A DNA stretch of 64,000 nt, from contig JADZCD010000008.1 in the NCBI GenBank assembly GCA_020851735.1, positions 1-64,000 of the forward strand. Reading direction: 5' to 3'. Positions within the stretch are counted from its first letter, which is position 1. Every line of letters starts with the position of its first letter. Made by a program: the position numbers and the translations under genes. This document shows positions 18,836-27,320 of this stretch, piece by piece. The notes under the pieces were generated by a model. It was given only the letters and a program-made list of their open reading frames with translations. It had not been told where the DNA came from and did no database searches. The stretch comes from Phycisphaeraceae bacterium. Its GTDB lineage: Bacteria; Planctomycetota; Phycisphaerae; Phycisphaerales; Phycisphaeraceae.

Positions 18836-18909
18836 GCCCTCGTAGCTCAGTTGGATAGAGCGACGGCCTTCTAAGCCGTAGGTCGCAGGTTCGAATCCTG
18901 CCGAGGGTG
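18836..18909 (+). tRNA. tRNA-Arg (anticodon TCT)
   Basis: Cloverleaf read directly: acceptor GCCCTCG pairs with CGAGGGT (one G-T pair at the top), D-arm contains AGCTCAGTTGG, anticodon stem ACGGC/GCCGT encloses CTTCTAA with anticodon TCT, variable loop AGGTC, and T-arm GCAGG-TTCGAAT-CCTGC. Discriminator base G. No CCA is encoded. Confidence 0.96.
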
Positions 18910-19150
18910 CTTGAAGGAAGGGATGGGCATGGGGATTAGGGATTGGGGGTTGGGGGTTGGGGAACGGTAACCCAATTCCGCGTGAAACAGCCGCGGGCAG
19001 AAGCCCGCGGTTAAACCTACCGAACCACCACAAATCCCCACCCCGCCAATGCCCCACCTTAGCCCCGCATGGAAATGCGGGGCCGGCTCCTATCCCCCCC
19101 AAAAATCCCATTTGACGACTAAGAACAAAACAGGGATACCCTTGCCCCAT
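18910..19150. repeat. intergenic repeat cluster after tRNA-Arg
   Basis: Holds a heptamer array (GGGATTA, GGGATTG and GGGGTTG units, about 18931-18961), a family E palindrome (GCGGGC-AGAA-GCCCGC with the tail GTTAAACCTACCGAAC, 18984-19024) and an intact family A palindrome (19061-19086). A reading frame through the last element joins the downstream gene but is not its true start. Confidence 0.8.
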
Positions 19151-20140
19151 ATGCCCTCTTCCCCTCCGCTATCCCCCCGTGCACGTTTCGCCGCCGCCCT
19201 CGACCGCCGCCCCCTGCCGGGCCGCGTCCCCCACTTCGAACTGGTCTTCTTCCTGACCATGGAAGCCTTCGGCAAGGTCCACCCCTCTCACCGCAACTAC
19301 AGCCAGTGGATGCAGATGACCCCCGCTGATCGCGACCTGCACCGCCGCGACATGGCCCGCATTTACGTGGACACCGCCGACCGCTACGAACAAGACGCCA
19401 TCCTGCTCCACCCCAACCCCGACTATGCCGACTTAGACCAGCGCGTCGACGAAGAAATACGCCTGATCGACGCCGTACGCGACCTCTCCGGCAATCGCTA
19501 CTTTCTCCTGTTGCACGGCGACCCGACCTTCGGCATCCCCACCGGGTCGGACATGGAACGGCGCAGCCTGCAAATGGCCGAAGCCCCCCACGAACTGGAC
19601 GCCGAGGGTGCCACCCGCGTGGACTACTGCATCCGCCGCGCCGAAAAATTGGCGGCCCACGGCCGGCTCGACGGCTTTGCCCTCTGTTCCGATTACTGCT
19701 TTAACACCGGGCCGTTCTGGCCCGTCCCCCTCTTTGGACGCCTCATTACCCGCCACTTAAAGCGCGTCATCGCCGCCTATCGCGCCCTGGGCTTTTACAC
19801 CATCAAACACACCGACGGCAACATCATGCCCATCCTCGACCACTTGGTCGCCGCCAACCCCCACGCCCTGCACTCCTTGGACCCCCAGGGTGGCGTGGAC
19901 CTCGCCCAAGTCGTCAAGCTCGTGGGCCACCAAGTCGCCCTCTGCGGCAACGTGGACTGCGGCCTGCTCCAGACCGGCTCCGACGAACAATGCGCCGCCG
20001 CCGTCCGCTCCACGCTGGCCCAAGGTCTCAAAGCCCCCGGCTACATCTTCGGAACCAGCAACTGCATCTACACCGGCATGGAACTCAAACGCTACGACCT
20101 GATGCTCCACATCTGGCGGAAAGAGGGCATCCGCCCCTGA
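19151..20140 (+). CDS. URO-D superfamily protein (methyltransferase-like)
   Basis: A 330-aa protein of the uroporphyrinogen decarboxylase/corrinoid methyltransferase superfamily. Visible blocks are FELVFFLTMEAFGK at the N-terminus, LCSDYCFNTGPFW, the barrel segment KHTDGNIMPILDHLV with the metal-site-like His-Thr-Asp, SLDPQGGVDLAQVVKLVG, CGNVDCGLLQTGS and a late IFGTSNCIYTGM. The true haem enzyme HemE carries a different N-terminal signature, so a role in one-carbon or corrinoid metabolism is more likely; the substrate is unknown. The start at 19151 follows the repeat cluster; an upstream in-frame start would translate a palindrome. It converges with the GDSL gene. Confidence 0.75.
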   Translation: MPSSPPLSPRARFAAALDRRPLPGRVPHFELVFFLTMEAFGKVHPSHRNYSQWMQMTPADRDLHRRDMARIYVDTADRYEQDAILLHPNPDYADLDQRVDEEIRLIDAVRDLSGNRYFLLLHGDPTFGIPTGSDMERRSLQMAEAPHELDAEGATRVDYCIRRAEKLAAHGRLDGFALCSDYCFNTGPFWPVPLFGRLITRHLKRVIAAYRALGFYTIKHTDGNIMPILDHLVAANPHALHSLDPQGGVDLAQVVKLVGHQVALCGNVDCGLLQTGSDEQCAAAVRSTLAQGLKAPGYIFGTSNCIYTGMELKRYDLMLHIWRKEGIRP

Positions 20141-20162
20141 TGCTCCCTCCCGCATTCGCCCT

Positions 20163-21500
20163 TCACCGCCGCCTGCGCCTCATCCACAACCCCGCCACAC
20201 CCATCACCACCAGCCCGCCCGGCTCAGGAACAGCCGTTGCCGTTCCTCCGCCGCTCGCCAGCGCCGCCCGGAAATAGGGAATGTCGCTCAGCGTGATTTC
20301 CCCATCCTCACTTACGTCCCCATAGTGCGCGGCCAATCCTTCGCCAATCAGCGCCGACCGGAATCCCACCACGTCCGAAAGCGTCACCTGCCCGTCTTCG
20401 TTGAAATCCCCCAGCACGCCTTCCACCAGGTTAGCCCCCTCATTCACAAAAACGTCATACATCAGTTGCCCGATGTAATTACCCCCCAACTGGCTAAAGT
20501 GAATCCCGTCCGCCTGCAACATCCCCTGGGCTGTGTAATACGCCTGGTCGCCCGCCGTGTGATACAGGTCCACATACCCCAAGCCTCGGGCTTGGGCCAC
20601 GTCCTCCATCGCCCCCGCCATCCTGCTCAGCCAGCTATTGGCTTTCCGCGTGCCCACCAGCACGATCTCCGCGTCGGGAACCGCCGCCTGCAAGCGATCC
20701 ACCAGCAGGTTCAGTCTGGCCGCATAGGTGGTCCGGTTATAGGCCTGATCGTTCTGGCCGAGCCAGATCATGATCAGGTCCGGATTCATCAGCTCCACTT
20801 GCTGGTCAAACGTCGCGTCCCGTTGCAGAAAGTTATTCACCCCCCAACCGCCGTTGGCCGCCCGATGAATCCGCACCCCGGCATCATCCCTCACGTTGTT
20901 TTCCCCCATTATGGTCACCGGCTTGTCATCCAAAGTGCGAAACCACAGCCGCTTTTGCTCCGCCCCAAAATCATGAGTGAACGTCCCCAGCCCCTGAGCG
21001 TCCGCTTGCGTGTCAATCACCCCGATCACCTGATGAGCGTAGTTCTCAACCTGAATCCTGCCTCCCCCGGGCTGAACCAGATACTGCAATTCAATGCTCC
21101 CCTCCCACGCGTCCAGATACGCTGTCCTGCCTGCCGTCTCCGCCCCCGCCCATAGTCCGTCCAGACTGTGATGGGGTATGGTGTCCTGATTGATCCTGCC
21201 CATGGTCCAGCCCGCGTTGAATCCTCCGCCAGTCCATAGGCTGAAGCCTTGATAGCCAGCCCCGGCATTCCCATGCTCCGCTGCCATCAATCCCCGGAAC
21301 ACCGGCAGCCAGCTCTGCGATTGATACGTCAGACTATCCCCCAGCGCCAGAATGTTGGTCACCCCCGCGTGGGCCGCCAACTTGGCTTTGGTGTCCGCTA
21401 AAGACTCCGCCAGGTTCAAGCTCGTTGCCGCCCCACATTCCGTGCCGAAGACCAAACCAACACCCACCAACACCACCGCCGGAACATATTGACTTTTCAT
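20163..21500 (-). CDS. secreted SGNH/GDSL esterase with dockerin and PEP-CTERM tail
   Basis: About 446 aa. A signal peptide (residues 1-25) precedes a GDSL hydrolase domain: ALGDSLTY with catalytic Ser56, WLGQNDQ as the Asn block and DGIHFSQLGG with the Asp/His pair. A dockerin-like double calcium loop follows (GDFNEDGQVTLSDVVGFR and GDVSEDGEITLSDI), then a PEP-CTERM tail: VPEPGG, a short hydrophobic span and RRRRR. It is probably exported, then processed and sorted by an exosortase, and may deacylate plant or algal polysaccharides (inference). Start at 21500, with GGGG just upstream. No exosortase gene lies in the window. Confidence 0.88.
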   Translation of the reverse strand: MKSQYVPAVVLVGVGLVFGTECGAATSLNLAESLADTKAKLAAHAGVTNILALGDSLTYQSQSWLPVFRGLMAAEHGNAGAGYQGFSLWTGGGFNAGWTMGRINQDTIPHHSLDGLWAGAETAGRTAYLDAWEGSIELQYLVQPGGGRIQVENYAHQVIGVIDTQADAQGLGTFTHDFGAEQKRLWFRTLDDKPVTIMGENNVRDDAGVRIHRAANGGWGVNNFLQRDATFDQQVELMNPDLIMIWLGQNDQAYNRTTYAARLNLLVDRLQAAVPDAEIVLVGTRKANSWLSRMAGAMEDVAQARGLGYVDLYHTAGDQAYYTAQGMLQADGIHFSQLGGNYIGQLMYDVFVNEGANLVEGVLGDFNEDGQVTLSDVVGFRSALIGEGLAAHYGDVSEDGEITLSDIPYFRAALASGGGTATAVPEPGGLVVMGVAGLWMRRRRR

Positions 21501-21772
21501 GTTTTTCCCCAGATAAGCGCAAATAACAACCGCCGTCAGGCATCTCCTAGACGCCTGACGCCAATTCCCCCGGGGCGCTCTTAACTGATGACTGCTGGCC
21601 CCGGCTTCAAACAGCTTATCCACTTACATATTCAAATCAATCACATATGAGAATCAAATCATAATAAGAATATAACGCCAAAGTACTTTTCGTCGCGCAG
21701 TGTTTTCCGTCTACAAACACATCGTTCCATCGCCGCTTGTCGCTATCAAACTGATTCTCATTCGCTGATATC

Positions 21773-21804
21773 AAAAAAAAACGGCGTGAGGAGTGCTCAC
21801 GCCG
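21773..21804 (-). terminator. rho-independent terminator of the methyl-accepting protein gene
   Basis: A perfect 9-base stem CGGCGTGAG/CTCACGCCG with a 5-base loop, followed on the minus strand by nine T. It lies 29 bases past the stop at 21833. The remaining gap up to 21500 is AT-richer than the surroundings and shows no other element. Confidence 0.9.
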
Positions 21805-21832
21805 ATCGGGAAATCCAGATTGTTCTTTGGGG

Positions 21833-23614
21833 TTATCCCTTAGGTGTTTTAGCCAGCTTAAAGTGGCCCACCAGCACCCGCAGCGACTCCGCCTTGGCCG
21901 ACAGCTGCGTCGACGCCTGCGCGGCATGCGACGCTCCTTCGCTGGATTCATTGATCACCGCGGAGATCGACTCCATCCCCCGGCTGATCTCTTCGCTGGC
22001 CGCCGACTGCTCTTCCGCCGCCGCCGCGATCGACTGAATCACCCTCGTCACGTGCTGGGCGCTGTCCACGATCTTCCGCAGGCTCTGGCCCGCTTGGGCC
22101 GCCTTGGCCATGCCGGCCTTGACCTGTTCCGTCCCGCCGGTCATCTGTTCCACCGCCTGGGCCGTCTCGGTCTGCACCGCCTGGATCGACTGGGCGATCT
22201 CCTCGGTCGCCTTGGTGGTCCGGTCCGCCAGCTTGCGCACCTCATCCGCCACCACCGCGAACCCCCGCCCGTGTTCCCCCGCCCGGGCCGCCTCGATCGC
22301 CGCGTTGAGCGCCAATAAATTAGTCTGATCCGCGATGTCGTTGATCACCTCGATGATCTGCCCGATCTGCGCGCCGCGCTTGCCCAGTTCCTGAACGCTT
22401 TGCGAGCTTTGCGTCACGGTCTTGTTGATCGCGTCCATGCCCTCGATGGTGGCCTGCACCACCTGACCCCCTTCCGCCGCCACCTTGCCCGATTCATCGG
22501 CGCTCTGGGCCGCCTGCACGCTCTGCTTGGCCACGTCCACGATCGACGCGCTCATCTCTTCCACCGCCGAGGCCACCTGCATCGCCTGCTTGGTCTGCTC
22601 CGCCATGCCCGATGCCATCTCCTCGCTGGAAGCGGCGATCTGCGTCGACGCGCTGGCTACTTCCCGCGCCGCCGCCGCTACTTCCGTCACGATGTCGTGC
22701 ACCTTCTGCACGAACGTGTTAAACCAGCGGCCCAGCTCGCCCAGTTCATCCCCCCGCGTGGCGTCCACCCGCTTGGTCAGGTCGCCTTCGCCCTCGGCAA
22801 TGTCCTTGATCCGTTCGACTAAGGCCGCCACCGGCCGATTGAAGATCCGCCGCAGCACCATCACAAACGTGATCACCCCGCCGATCACCAACGGCACCGT
22901 CCACAGCAAACCCTGCCCCACGAAGCTGGCCACCTGCGCGTCCACCACGCTCAGCGGCATCACCACGTGGTACGAACCGTGCGTGGAGCCCACCGCCCAG
23001 TTTTCCATCTTAAAGCCCACCGGGTCCAAGCCGTCCCCGGTCTTGCTGGTCTTCGGATCCCCGTGACACATCATGCAGGACTCGCCTAAACGGATCGCCC
23101 GCATGTAGTGAATCTGGTTGGTCTGCTTGTCGATCGCGTAAATCGTCTCCGCCCCGCCCGCTTTGACCTGCGCCTCCAGCTGCGTCAAAAGCTTGTCCTC
23201 AAAAGAACCCGGCGCCGTCTGGTTGCTCTTATTGCGCGATTCGTGAGCGGAAATCCGAAAATCAATATGCTCCCGCTTGGAAGCCGCCAACGCCGCCGTC
23301 CAGCCCGACACCACCGGAATAGTCTCGAATATCTTCGCCTCCGTGTAGCTGCGCCCCGCCTTGCGGACCTGCTCTAAATCCGCCAGCAGCCCCTGCAGGT
23401 CAAAAGCACCCTTGCCCTGCAGATTGGACACGTGGTTCTTCGTTTCGTCCGCCACCGCCGTAAAGGCAGCGGCCTTCTGCACCATGGCGTCCACGGCACT
23501 CTCGCGATGGCCGGTCACAAACACCGTCGCGTTGACCACCACCACCACCGTCAAAATCGCCAGCGTCAACAGAATGATCCGCGTGCCCAAACCCATGGTT
23601 CGTAGCCAACCCAT
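21833..23614 (-). CDS. methyl-accepting chemotaxis protein with haem-type sensor
   Basis: A 593-aa transducer. One transmembrane span near the N-terminus (ILLTLAILTVVVVVNATVFV) and a second near residue 250 enclose a periplasmic sensor that resembles the Tll0287/DUF3365 fold and carries a CMMCH c-type haem motif. HAMP (about 275-330) and a methyl-accepting domain follow, with the conserved hairpin tip NDIADQTNLLALNAAIEAAR. The haem site suggests sensing of redox state, oxygen or nitric oxide. The start at 23614 has GGGAGG before it. No che genes are nearby, so it must signal to components encoded elsewhere. Confidence 0.92.
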   Translation of the reverse strand: MGWLRTMGLGTRIILLTLAILTVVVVVNATVFVTGHRESAVDAMVQKAAAFTAVADETKNHVSNLQGKGAFDLQGLLADLEQVRKAGRSYTEAKIFETIPVVSGWTAALAASKREHIDFRISAHESRNKSNQTAPGSFEDKLLTQLEAQVKAGGAETIYAIDKQTNQIHYMRAIRLGESCMMCHGDPKTSKTGDGLDPVGFKMENWAVGSTHGSYHVVMPLSVVDAQVASFVGQGLLWTVPLVIGGVITFVMVLRRIFNRPVAALVERIKDIAEGEGDLTKRVDATRGDELGELGRWFNTFVQKVHDIVTEVAAAAREVASASTQIAASSEEMASGMAEQTKQAMQVASAVEEMSASIVDVAKQSVQAAQSADESGKVAAEGGQVVQATIEGMDAINKTVTQSSQSVQELGKRGAQIGQIIEVINDIADQTNLLALNAAIEAARAGEHGRGFAVVADEVRKLADRTTKATEEIAQSIQAVQTETAQAVEQMTGGTEQVKAGMAKAAQAGQSLRKIVDSAQHVTRVIQSIAAAAEEQSAASEEISRGMESISAVINESSEGASHAAQASTQLSAKAESLRVLVGHFKLAKTPKG

Positions 23615-23844
23615 GTGATGCCTCCCAAAACGGGTGCCGTTAATCGCTCTAAGCAATATCTCCCAAAACACTTTGCGCACTGTCCCGGCGCGCAACGATC
23701 TAACCAGACCATCGGGCCTACCTTCCGCTCTCTTTAGACTCTCTAAAAATCAGGACGAATAAGACTTAAAGTCTTAAAAACCCCCGCGTCCCCACCTGGT
23801 TATCAAACCATCGCCTCTTCAATAAACAGGCCTATCATCAAAAT

Positions 23845-24153
23845 GTGACCAACCACGAAAAACACCCGCGCCCTGTGCCCTTAAGCCCCCAAGCCGTCGC
23901 GTCGGCACTAAGCGACCTGCCCGCCTGGCGCTTTGAAGGCGACAGCCTCCGAAAATCCTTCGCTTTTGCGGACTTTAAACAAGCCTTAGGCTTCATCGTC
24001 CGCGTCGGCCTCTGTGCCGAGGAACTCAGCCACCACCCCGACCTCCACAACGTCTACAACCGCGTCGAAATCGCCCTCTCCACCCACGACGCCGGCCATA
24101 AAGTCACCGCAAAAGACGTCCAACTCGCCCAAGCCATCGAAAAAAACGCTTAA
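23845..24153 (+). CDS. 4a-hydroxytetrahydrobiopterin dehydratase
   Basis: A 102-aa pterin-4-alpha-carbinolamine dehydratase, which recycles tetrahydrobiopterin after aromatic amino acid hydroxylation; in many bacteria it serves other pterin or molybdopterin roles. The active-site signature ELSHHPDLHNVYNRVEIALSTH contains the conserved His pair and Pro. Full length for the family. The start is GTG at 23845; an ATG two bases earlier is out of frame and stops at once. It is divergent from the methyl-accepting protein gene across 230 bases with no clear promoter. No phenylalanine hydroxylase gene is seen nearby. Confidence 0.9.
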   Translation: MTNHEKHPRPVPLSPQAVASALSDLPAWRFEGDSLRKSFAFADFKQALGFIVRVGLCAEELSHHPDLHNVYNRVEIALSTHDAGHKVTAKDVQLAQAIEKNA

Positions 24154-24181
24154 CCCCCGGAAGTATCCTCCTCGCCCTTGA

Positions 24182-24208
24182 GTTTAGCGGGCGATCGCAG
24201 ATCGCCGC
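24182..24208. repeat. palindromic family B, intergenic copy
   Basis: GTTTAGCGGGCGATCGCAGA followed by TCGCCG: a 7-base perfect stem GGCGATC/GATCGCC with loop GCA. A CCCCCGGAAGT unit precedes it at 24155-24165. Other copies: 28041, 34678, 38218, 59186. Confidence 0.85.
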
Positions 24209-24279
24209 GTCATGGACAACCTTACTCCACCCCCCCCGCCGCTTGTCCCCCCCGCCCGCTCTGCCGTAAACTGCCCCCC

Positions 24280-25395
24280 ATGGAACTACTCGAACAACTC
24301 ACGCAAACCGCCGCCATCTCCGGACGCGAACACCGCATCCGCCAACTCATCCAATCCGAAATCAAAGGCCTCTTCGACGAAGTGCGCACCGACCCCATGG
24401 GCTCACTCATCTGCCTCCGCCACCCCCGCCCCCGGAAGTCAGACTCCCGCCCCCGCAAGCAAGACAAAGGCAAAACCAAAAACTCCGCCGGCGCCAATCG
24501 TCCCCTGCGCGTGATGGTCGCCGCCCACATGGACCAGATCGGCTTCCTCGTCCGCCATATCGACGACAAGGGCTTTATCCGCGTTAACGCCGTCGGCGGC
24601 TTCGATACCCGCAACCTCTTCGCCCGCCTCTGCACCGTCTGCCCGGACCTGCGCGATCCGTCCGGGGATCTCCTGGGCGTGATGAACCCCGGCGGGAAAC
24701 CCGTGCACATCGCCTCCGACGAGGACCGCAAAAAAATCCCCGATGTCAGCGATCTGCTCATCGACCTGGGCCTGCCGCCCGGCGAAGTCAAAAAACAGGT
24801 CAAGGTCGGCCACATGGTCGTCCTCGCCGGACCCATGCAGCGCGTCGGGCACACCGTCGTCAGCCAGTGCCTGGATAACCGCATCGCCTGCTGGGTCGCC
24901 ATCCGCGCCATCCAGCAGCTGGAAAAGAAGAAAATCGCCCACGCCTGTGAAATCGCCGTCGTCTTCACCGTCCAGGAAGAAGTTGGCCTGCGCGGCGCCC
25001 AGACTTCCGCCTACGCCCTGGCTCCGGACGTCGGCATCGCCGTGGACACCACCCTTTGCGTCGATACCCCCGGCGTGCCCGACGATCAGCGCGTCACCCT
25101 CCAGGGCGAAGGCGCCTCGCTGGACATGATGGACGCCTCCGCCATCGCCGACCTGGACCTTGTCGAGGAATTTGAAGACGTCGCCCGCAAAAACAAAATC
25201 AAGTGCCAACGCACCGTCATGCCCCGCGGCGGCACCGACCAGGGCACCATCCAGCGGGCCGGCCAAGGCGCTAAAACCCTCACCCTCGCCTGCCCTACCC
25301 GCTACATCCACACCATCACCGAAATGATCCACTTAGACGACCTGCACGCCTGCCGCGACCTCCTGGCCGCCTACCTCGCCCAAGCCTCGGCGTAA
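24280..25395 (+). CDS. M42 family metallo-aminopeptidase
   Basis: A 371-aa di-metal aminopeptidase of the FrvX/TET group, usually a large cytoplasmic oligomer degrading peptides. Metal and catalytic residues appear in order: AAHMDQIGF (metal His), CLDNRIACW (bridging Asp), QEEVGLRGA (catalytic Glu pair), AVDTTLCVDTPG (Asp) and TRYIHT (His). PRGGTDQGTIQ is the substrate-side loop. Residues about 48-75 (Arg/Pro/Lys/Ser-rich) interrupt the usual short spacing between the N-terminal block and the first metal strand and come from the CCCCCGGAAGT repeat. The start at 24280 fits the family beginning; upstream in-frame sequence is family B repeat. Confidence 0.9.
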   Translation: MELLEQLTQTAAISGREHRIRQLIQSEIKGLFDEVRTDPMGSLICLRHPRPRKSDSRPRKQDKGKTKNSAGANRPLRVMVAAHMDQIGFLVRHIDDKGFIRVNAVGGFDTRNLFARLCTVCPDLRDPSGDLLGVMNPGGKPVHIASDEDRKKIPDVSDLLIDLGLPPGEVKKQVKVGHMVVLAGPMQRVGHTVVSQCLDNRIACWVAIRAIQQLEKKKIAHACEIAVVFTVQEEVGLRGAQTSAYALAPDVGIAVDTTLCVDTPGVPDDQRVTLQGEGASLDMMDASAIADLDLVEEFEDVARKNKIKCQRTVMPRGGTDQGTIQRAGQGAKTLTLACPTRYIHTITEMIHLDDLHACRDLLAAYLAQASA

Positions 25396-25439
25396 GCCGC
25401 GCCCATCGCCTGGAAATCCGCACGAGAAGTCAGACAAAG

Positions 25440-25590
25440 CCCCCCACGACGCCACCCATAGCTGCGGGCGGAAGCCCGCAGTTAGACTCTCCGAACTCAT
25501 CAAATCAAATCGTTTCCCCAACCCGAAAGATGCTCCCCGCCGGGTGCCACACAACCGCTTCCGGGCCTCCGGAAGTGCTGCGTGCGATTC
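25440..25590. repeat. palindromic families E and D, intergenic
   Basis: The gap 25396-25632 between convergent genes holds a family E palindrome (GCGGGC-GGAA-GCCCGC with tail GTTAGACTCTCCGAAC, about 25453-25497) and a decayed family D element (GTGCCACACA ... TGCTGCGTGCG, about 25540-25585) with TTCCGG units in its loop. No gene or T-run terminator is seen. Confidence 0.75.
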
Positions 25591-25632
25591 CTTCCGCTCC
25601 CAAAGGCCGCCCCTTGGGATTTACCACATTTT

Positions 25633-26694
25633 TCACGGTGTGATTTTTTTCGGATCAACCGCCGGCGTCGGCTCGTCCGATGCCCCGGGCGCCCCAGGCG
25701 TATCCGCCGCGCCCCCATGGTGCACCATCAGTCGAGCTTTGCCCGCCGCCTTGGCGCGATAGAGGGCCTGATCGGCATGGGCGATCAGTTCATCGCAGTT
25801 GGCCGGCCGCGAGTGCCGCAGCGTGGCGATGCCGATCGACAACGTCAGCCGGCAGGTCGAACCGCTCGGCGAGCAGAACGCCATTTCATCCGCGATGCGC
25901 TGCGCCACCATGCGCGCCCGCTCCATCCCCGTCTGCGGCAACAGCAGCACGAATTCGTCCCCGCCGTACCGCCCCGCCACGTCGCTCCGCCGGCAGTTGG
26001 CTTCCATCACCCGGGCCGTGCGCTGGAGAATCTCATCGCCCTTCTGATGGCCCAGCGTGTCGTTGTACTGCTTAAACCCGTCTAGGTCGATCATCACGCA
26101 GGCCAATTCCTGCCCATACCGGTTGGCCTCGGCAAAAGCCCTGTCCAACGCCTGGTTGAACGACCGTCGATTGGCCAACCCCGTCAAGGGATCCGTCGCC
26201 GCCATCGTCTCCAGCCGGTGCACCGCCTCTTCCAGTTGCCGATTCTTGATCCGCAGCGCCGTCAGCGTCGAGGCCAGCTGCGCCTGCAGACGGACGTTTT
26301 CCTGCTTGATCCGCCACATCGCCAGCGTCTTCTGCACGATCACCGGCAGGGCGAAAAGATAATCCCCCGCCTTCACCAGGTAATCGCTCGCCCCCATGCG
26401 TATCGCCTGCAGCGCGCCTTCCATTCTTCGCTGGCTGGTCACCACGATCACCGGCAGGTCAGGCTTGCAGTCCAACACCAGCCGCAGCAGGTCCAGCCCC
26501 GAAGCGTCCGGCAGATCCAGTTCCGTCAGCACCATGTCCACCTGGGTCAAGTCCACCGCCAGCGCCTCGGCCAGCGTGGAAACCGTCAGCAATTGGTTAA
26601 GCCCAAAGTGCTCGCGCAGCGCCACCGTCATCTGCTCAGCACAGGCTGGGTCATTTTCAATCAAAAGAATATGCGGTGTCGACTCTTGGGCCAT
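25633..26694 (-). CDS. response regulator with GGDEF domain (diguanylate cyclase)
   Basis: A 353-aa REC-GGDEF protein that should make cyclic di-GMP from two GTP. The receiver is at about 8-125: the acidic cluster ENDP and the late Lys (YLVKAGDY) are present, but the phosphoacceptor is Glu, not Asp (MVLTELDLPDASG). A coiled-coil linker (about 130-165) leads to a full GGDEF domain (DPLTGLANRRSFN, RYGGDEFVLLLP) with an intact RxxD product-inhibition site (RRSD) five residues before GGDEF. The Glu may mimic phosphorylation and hold the enzyme on. The C-terminus is a short Gly/Pro tail. Upstream lies a long GC-rich repeat tract. Confidence 0.9.
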   Translation of the reverse strand: MAQESTPHILLIENDPACAEQMTVALREHFGLNQLLTVSTLAEALAVDLTQVDMVLTELDLPDASGLDLLRLVLDCKPDLPVIVVTSQRRMEGALQAIRMGASDYLVKAGDYLFALPVIVQKTLAMWRIKQENVRLQAQLASTLTALRIKNRQLEEAVHRLETMAATDPLTGLANRRSFNQALDRAFAEANRYGQELACVMIDLDGFKQYNDTLGHQKGDEILQRTARVMEANCRRSDVAGRYGGDEFVLLLPQTGMERARMVAQRIADEMAFCSPSGSTCRLTLSIGIATLRHSRPANCDELIAHADQALYRAKAAGKARLMVHHGGAADTPGAPGASDEPTPAVDPKKITP

Positions 26695-27320
26695 GGACCG
26701 TAATTCCCAGCGTTCTGCTAATACTCCAGAACATCCGGGAAGTGCTTTTCTCCCCTCGCCAACATTCAGCCCATGGCCAAAAGTCTTTCCGGACTTCCGG
26801 CAGCTTGGCTTCCGGGGGCTTCCGGGGCCTGGCTTCCGGGGGCTTCCGGGGGCCGGGGGCTTCCGGGGGGGCGGGGGTCACTTCCGGGAACGGGGGACAC
26901 TGTCTGCTAAGGCTTGCATCGACAAGACCGAGGGGTCAGATAAGTTGACCTTGGCCAATCCGCCCCAAAACCATTACTCCCTGCCCGCACGGAACTTTCC
27001 CTCGCTCCGCGCCGCCGGGATTACCCAAGCTGCCGCACAAAAATGCCACGCCTGTTGACTTTTCCGCCCGCTCTGGCGATCCGCCTGCACCTGAAACCGC
27101 CAACAAAAAATGAACCGCCAAGTCGCCAAGTCGCCAAGAAAACAGCCAAGATGAATATGGGAGGCCAGAAAAATGTCGTTTTCTGACTCTCCAGAACCTG
27201 GCGTTCTTGGCGTCATGGCGGTCAATCGTCTCCTGTGCGCAGCTCTTAGTCGCCAACCCCCTCCCGCCTGCCCCGCCTCCTCTAGCCTGCCGGTTGCTCC
27301 ACCGGTCCGAACGGGCGACC
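26695..27320. repeat. 626-base gap with TTCCGGGGG repeat tract
   Basis: Positions 26735-26895 are a dense array of CTTCCGGGGGC-type units, about eight copies with variable G runs. The rest shows no gene, palindrome or terminator that I can support. The tract lies where the promoter of the leftward GGDEF gene should be. Confidence 0.7.

Noticed and set aside
19049-19150. Upstream in-frame start of the URO-D-like gene
   Set aside because: The added 34 residues are the translation of a family A palindrome and spacer, unlike any URO-D N-terminus.
24182-24208. GCGATCGC as a cyanobacterial HIP1 site
   Set aside because: The octamer occurs only within the longer family B element, not as a frequent free site.
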